Position numbers and translations under genes: made by a program. The notes below the pieces were generated by a model. That model was given only the letters and a program-made list of their open reading frames with translations. It did not search any database and was not told the origin of the DNA. 64,000 nucleotides of DNA from Rossellomorea pakistanensis (GTDB taxonomy: Bacteria; Bacillota; Bacilli; Bacillales; Bacillaceae_B): assembly GCF_016908495.1 (NCBI RefSeq), contig NZ_JAFBDZ010000001.1, positions 1,240,001 to 1,304,000 on the forward strand, written 5' to 3'. How positions within the stretch are numbered: position 1 is the stretch's first letter; each line of letters starts with the position of its first letter. Below are positions 61,314 to 64,000 of this stretch, piece by piece.

Positions 61314-61421
61314 GTGCATACATTTGTAATCTCGTGCATTTCATAGTTATTTTTGAGCATAAACTTTGATTTTCGTGCTTTTCCAAACCGTTCTCATGCA
61401 TAAAATCAAAAAGTTGTGCAT
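61314..61421. repeat. six GTGCAT-type boxes at 20/21-bp spacing
   Basis: Hexamers GTGCAT (61314), GTGCAT (61334), GAGCAT (61355), GTGCTT (61375), ATGCAT (61396) and GTGCAT (61416) are spaced 20, 21, 20, 21 and 20 bp. Between them the sequence is AT-rich and barely conserved, often ending TCTC or TTTTC before the next box. It lies in the noncoding stretch 61247-61564, which also holds a perfect 10-bp inverted repeat GTTGTTTTTA / TAAAAACAAC (61530-61556). Confidence 0.75.
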
Positions 61422-61564
61422 TACCACTTACAAGCTAAGGATTTAAGCTGTCCAATTAGTACAGAGCTAGATTTCCTGTAACACTTTGTAGGCATGAAGT
61501 CATAAGTGGGATAGAAAACTGGAAAAATGGTTGTTTTTAACACAAATAAAAACAACATTATTTC

Positions 61565-61605
61565 ATAAAAAAGCTGGACTAAATGGTAATACCATCGTCC
61601 AGCTT
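61565..61605 (-). terminator. terminator of the ABC transporter cluster
   Basis: Minus strand AAGCTGGAC / GTCCAGCTT outer stem with ATGGT-ATT-ACCAT nested (61605-61571), followed by six T. 11 bp after the permease stop. Confidence 0.92.
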
Positions 61606-61615
61606 ATCTTTTATA

Positions 61616-62572
61616 TTATGCTGCTACATCTCTCTTGTTGAAAATAACAAATGCAAGCAGGATAAAGATAATAAAATAGATTAGTAGCATGGTTATCGAA
61701 AAGCCCATTGTCATCCCATCTATCAACGGATCCATACTACCTGTATACTGTGTAAGATCTGTATTGGCAAATAGGCTATATTTTGCCCAATCATATTTCA
61801 TGGCAATAAATCCAGTCGCTGTTCCACCCATGAATAGCAGGAAGAGTGAGATTCCTATCGCAAGTGAACTGCTTCTAAATACTGCTGAAATCATAAACGC
61901 CATCGTAGCCATCATAATAATATCAATCGATTTTAATAGATACGTATTAATGAGATAGGTGACTAAATTTTTTTCTTCTACTTGCCCATCAACATATACT
62001 AAATGTGGGACATTTTCTCCTCCACCGAAAAGGATGAAACCTAAAAGCGTAGAGAATCCAAATAAAATAACTAGTAACGTAATTCCAAACAGGAGGACTG
62101 TTAAGTATTTTGATAGTAGAATTTTCGTTCTAGATATTGGTCTAATTAATAGAAGCTTTATTGTCCCCCAAGTAAATTCACTAGCGACAATACTCGCAGC
62201 GACTATAATGGTGAACAAACCAGCAAAAGTAACAAAATTAGAATTAAACTCTACAAATGACCATACATTTTCTCCTTCTGCATTTGGCGGGAGATTATTC
62301 TCTATACGATATTCATTAACAGCAATACTCCGCTCATACATTGATTTATTTATTTCTGGAACTTCTTTTAAAGTTTGTTTATCCATTTCTATTTGTGTTT
62401 GCAGCTCTTTTTTCCAATCTTGCTGCCCTGCAGGTTCATTATCCGAAACACTCTCAGCGTATTTTGTAAAAGCACCTGACCCTGCGACAATAATAAGGAT
62501 GAGTCCTATCATAACATACGTTCCAACTCGTTTGAAAATTTTCATCCATTCATTTTTGATCAGATTAAACAT
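61616..62572 (-). CDS. ABC-2 type transporter permease
   Basis: 318 residues with about six membrane segments: one at 17-36, a large extracytoplasmic loop (about 37-120, Glu/Gln-rich), then five more (for example FAGLFTIIVAASIVASEFTW and MTMGFSITMLLIYFIIFILL). The layout fits ABC-2/BcrB-like exporters of peptides or antibiotics. It overlaps the ATPase gene by 8 bases and is the last gene of its operon. The substrate is not predictable from sequence. Confidence 0.87.
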   Translation of the reverse strand: MFNLIKNEWMKIFKRVGTYVMIGLILIIVAGSGAFTKYAESVSDNEPAGQQDWKKELQTQIEMDKQTLKEVPEINKSMYERSIAVNEYRIENNLPPNAEGENVWSFVEFNSNFVTFAGLFTIIVAASIVASEFTWGTIKLLLIRPISRTKILLSKYLTVLLFGITLLVILFGFSTLLGFILFGGGENVPHLVYVDGQVEEKNLVTYLINTYLLKSIDIIMMATMAFMISAVFRSSSLAIGISLFLLFMGGTATGFIAMKYDWAKYSLFANTDLTQYTGSMDPLIDGMTMGFSITMLLIYFIIFILLAFVIFNKRDVAA

Positions 62573-63491
62573 TCATCTCTACCCCCTTATCATTCGTTAT
62601 TTCTAAGAATCGGTCTTCTAGTGTTTTCGATACTGGCATAACAGAGAATAAATCTATTCCTTGCTCAACCAAGGATTTCACTAATAATGGTACCTGTTCT
62701 TTAGCAAGTGCAGCCTGAACTTTTCCATTGTCAGACTCATGTTTTACATTTGGATACATTTGAGAAATGATGGCAGCAAACTTTTGTGAATCACTTACTT
62801 CAAAATGATAGATTTGTTCATTCCCTTGAACGAACTCTTTCACATTTTGAATATTAATCAGCTTTCCTTTTTGAATAATAGCAATACGGTCACACATCAT
62901 TTCCATCTCAGAAAGTAAATGACTTGATACAATAACGGCCATGCCTGTTTCTCTGGCTAATTTTCGGATATAATCACGAATTTCTCGAATACCTGCAGGA
63001 TCAAGACCATTAGTTGGTTCATCCAAAATCAGGATTTTGGGATTATGAAGGAGACATTGTGCAATTCCTAATCGTTGTCTCATCCCAAGTGAATAGGTTT
63101 TTACTTTGTCATGAATTCGATCTGTCAGTCCTACCAATTCAACTACTTCCTTAATTCTTTCCTCTGTAACCCCTTTATGCATACGAGCAAAATGCTTTAA
63201 GTTTTTATAACCAGATAGAAATTTATAAAGCTCTGGATTCTCAACAATCGCACCAATATTTTCTACTGCTCCTGCAAAGTTTTTCTTAACACTTGTACCA
63301 TTTACAACGACATCACCTTCTGAAATACCCATTAAGCCGACAATCATTCGAATGGTCGTTGTTTTCCCTGCACCATTTGGGCCTAGGAAACCAAACACTT
63401 CGCCATTATGAACGTCAAAGGAAAGTGAATCAATAATCTTCTTTCCTTTGATTATTTTCGAAACATTTTTCAGTTGTAAAACTGAGCTCAT
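62565..63491 (-). CDS. ABC transporter ATP-binding protein
   Basis: 308 residues. Walker A GPNGAGKTTT, Q-loop IVENPELY, signature YSLGMRQRL (C-loop variant SLGMRQ), Walker B ILILDEPTNGLD and the H-loop VIVSSHLLSE. The C-terminal extension (residues 220-308) is typical of BcrA/YxlF-type drug or bacteriocin exporters. Partner of the permease at 61616-62572. Confidence 0.9.
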   Translation of the reverse strand: MSSVLQLKNVSKIIKGKKIIDSLSFDVHNGEVFGFLGPNGAGKTTTIRMIVGLMGISEGDVVVNGTSVKKNFAGAVENIGAIVENPELYKFLSGYKNLKHFARMHKGVTEERIKEVVELVGLTDRIHDKVKTYSLGMRQRLGIAQCLLHNPKILILDEPTNGLDPAGIREIRDYIRKLARETGMAVIVSSHLLSEMEMMCDRIAIIQKGKLINIQNVKEFVQGNEQIYHFEVSDSQKFAAIISQMYPNVKHESDNGKVQAALAKEQVPLLVKSLVEQGIDLFSVMPVSKTLEDRFLEITNDKGVEMNV

Positions 63492-63504
63492 CTTTTTTCC
63501 TCCT

Positions 63505-64000
63505 CTATGATTGAGTGGTTTTCTTTAACCATTCTAAAACGGATAAACCTTGTTCCTCACGAAGGATTTCCACTTCACAATGACCGATTATTTTACCGTC
63601 AGCTAGTACATATGCTTCATCCAGTATTGATTCAATTTCATCGACTTCATGTGTTGCAATTAAAACGGTTTGATTCTCAAAATCCAAATAGGAAAGTAAT
63701 CCCTTTACGATGGACTCTCTAACCATTGGATCAAGGCCTGAAAAAGGTTCATCAAGAAGAATCAATTCCGGTTCCCTCGATAGGGCAAGAACAAGTTTCA
63801 GCCTTCCCCTACTCCCTTTTGAAAGATGCTTTAATTTTTTTTGTTTTTCAAGTCCCATAAATGTTAATAATTCATCAGCTCTCTCTAATGAAAAATCCGG
63901 GAATTGAGTTGCGTAAAAGCTAATCATTTTCTCAACATTAAAAGCATTATAGAAAATATCTAACTCTGACAAATAAGCTACTTTTGGAGCTATTCTCTTG
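63505..64000 (-). CDS. ABC transporter ATP-binding protein, C-terminal part (5' end outside window)
   Basis: The frame stays open to the window edge, continuing upstream as KRIAPKVAYLSELDIFY. Visible: signature LSKGSRGRLKL, Walker B ILLDEPFSGLDP and H-loop IATHEVDE. Walker A would lie beyond 64000. It resembles YtrB-type ATPases, which usually have a GntR regulator nearby. It ends 14 bp before the next ATPase, so the two are likely co-transcribed. Confidence 0.85.
   Translation of the reverse strand, partial: KRIAPKVAYLSELDIFYNAFNVEKMISFYATQFPDFSLERADELLTFMGLEKQKKLKHLSKGSRGRLKLVLALSREPELILLDEPFSGLDPMVRESIVKGLLSYLDFENQTVLIATHEVDEIESILDEAYVLADGKIIGHCEVEILREEQGLSVLEWLKKTTQS

Noticed and set aside
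61219..61401. 60-codon open frame on the minus strand after rarA
   Set aside because: It runs through the R2 hairpin and the GTGCAT array, has no start signal and no family likeness.
61314..61421. CRISPR array
   Set aside because: The repeated unit is only a degenerate hexamer with 14-15 bp between; no long identical repeats, leader or cas genes.
61959..62606. 215-codon open frame on the plus strand
   Set aside because: Opposite the ABC permease, low-complexity Ser/Thr/Asn composition and no Shine-Dalgarno; a shadow of the real gene.

Overview
The window comes from an endospore-forming, transformable Bacillaceae bacterium (low-GC Firmicute). The evidence is the set of sporulation genes (spoIIP, gpr, sigK, sda, a YrzI-type peptide), the comEA-comEB-comEC competence operon with divergent comER, HrcA/CIRCE heat-shock control, an alanyl T-box leader and frequent TTG start codons. 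The gene order follows the Bacillus subtilis chromosome from yqeW to yrvN almost gene for gene. Departures are deoC and malL near the left end, a psd/pssA pair between sda and sigK, and a sigK gene that is contiguous rather than split by a skin element. I cannot name the species.

Layout. 1-3.4 kb: 3' end of a Na/Pi cotransporter, deoC, and an alpha-glucosidase with its own LacI-type operator. 3.8-13.3 kb: mtaB, rsmE, prmA, dnaJ, dnaK, grpE, hrcA, hemW, all on the minus strand, with CIRCE upstream of hrcA. 13.4-18.9 kb: lepA, yqxA, spoIIP, gpr, and rpsT divergently. 19-25.1 kb: holA, yqzM, comEC-EB-EA, comER. 25.3-30.3 kb: a compact overlapping run yqeM-rsfS-yqeK-nadD-yhbY-aroE-yqeH-yqeG (ribosome assembly, NAD, shikimate). 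30.3-34.9 kb: a DnaA-box cluster, sda, psd, pssA, sigK and several very small genes. 34.6-39.7 kb: the reverse-transsulfuration operon yrrT-mtnN-mccA-mccB-yrhC, then yrzA and yrrS. 39.8-48.6 kb: pbpI, greA, udk, the tRNA-uridine hydroxylation/methylation genes yrrO-yrrN-yrrM, mltG, yrzB, yrrK, ireB. 48.7-51.9 kb: alaS with T-box. 51.9-61.1 kb: yrrI, two tiny genes, recD2, yrrB, mnmA, a cysteine desulfurase, cymR, rarA. 61.6-64 kb: an ABC exporter cluster cut by the window end.

Most genes are housekeeping genes with well-known relatives, and I found no unmistakable new defence or biosynthetic system. The unusual material is intergenic. Three dispersed repeat families occur. R1 is a long hairpin whose central stem varies in a compensating way between copies. 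R2 is a set of ~100-bp palindromic elements with a GGAACCAC inner arm. R3 is a MITE-like element with GGCTGTTTTC/GAAAACAGCC ends. Copies of R1 and R2 provide the stop codons of holA and psd, and one R1 copy lies inside the alaS leader after the T-box. A six-unit array of GTGCAT-like boxes with strict 20/21-bp spacing lies beyond rarA. Tiny ORFs with strong ribosome-binding sites flank yrzI.

Start codons below were moved to the site with a proper Shine-Dalgarno sequence wherever a longer reading frame existed. Everything is read from sequence; no database search was run.
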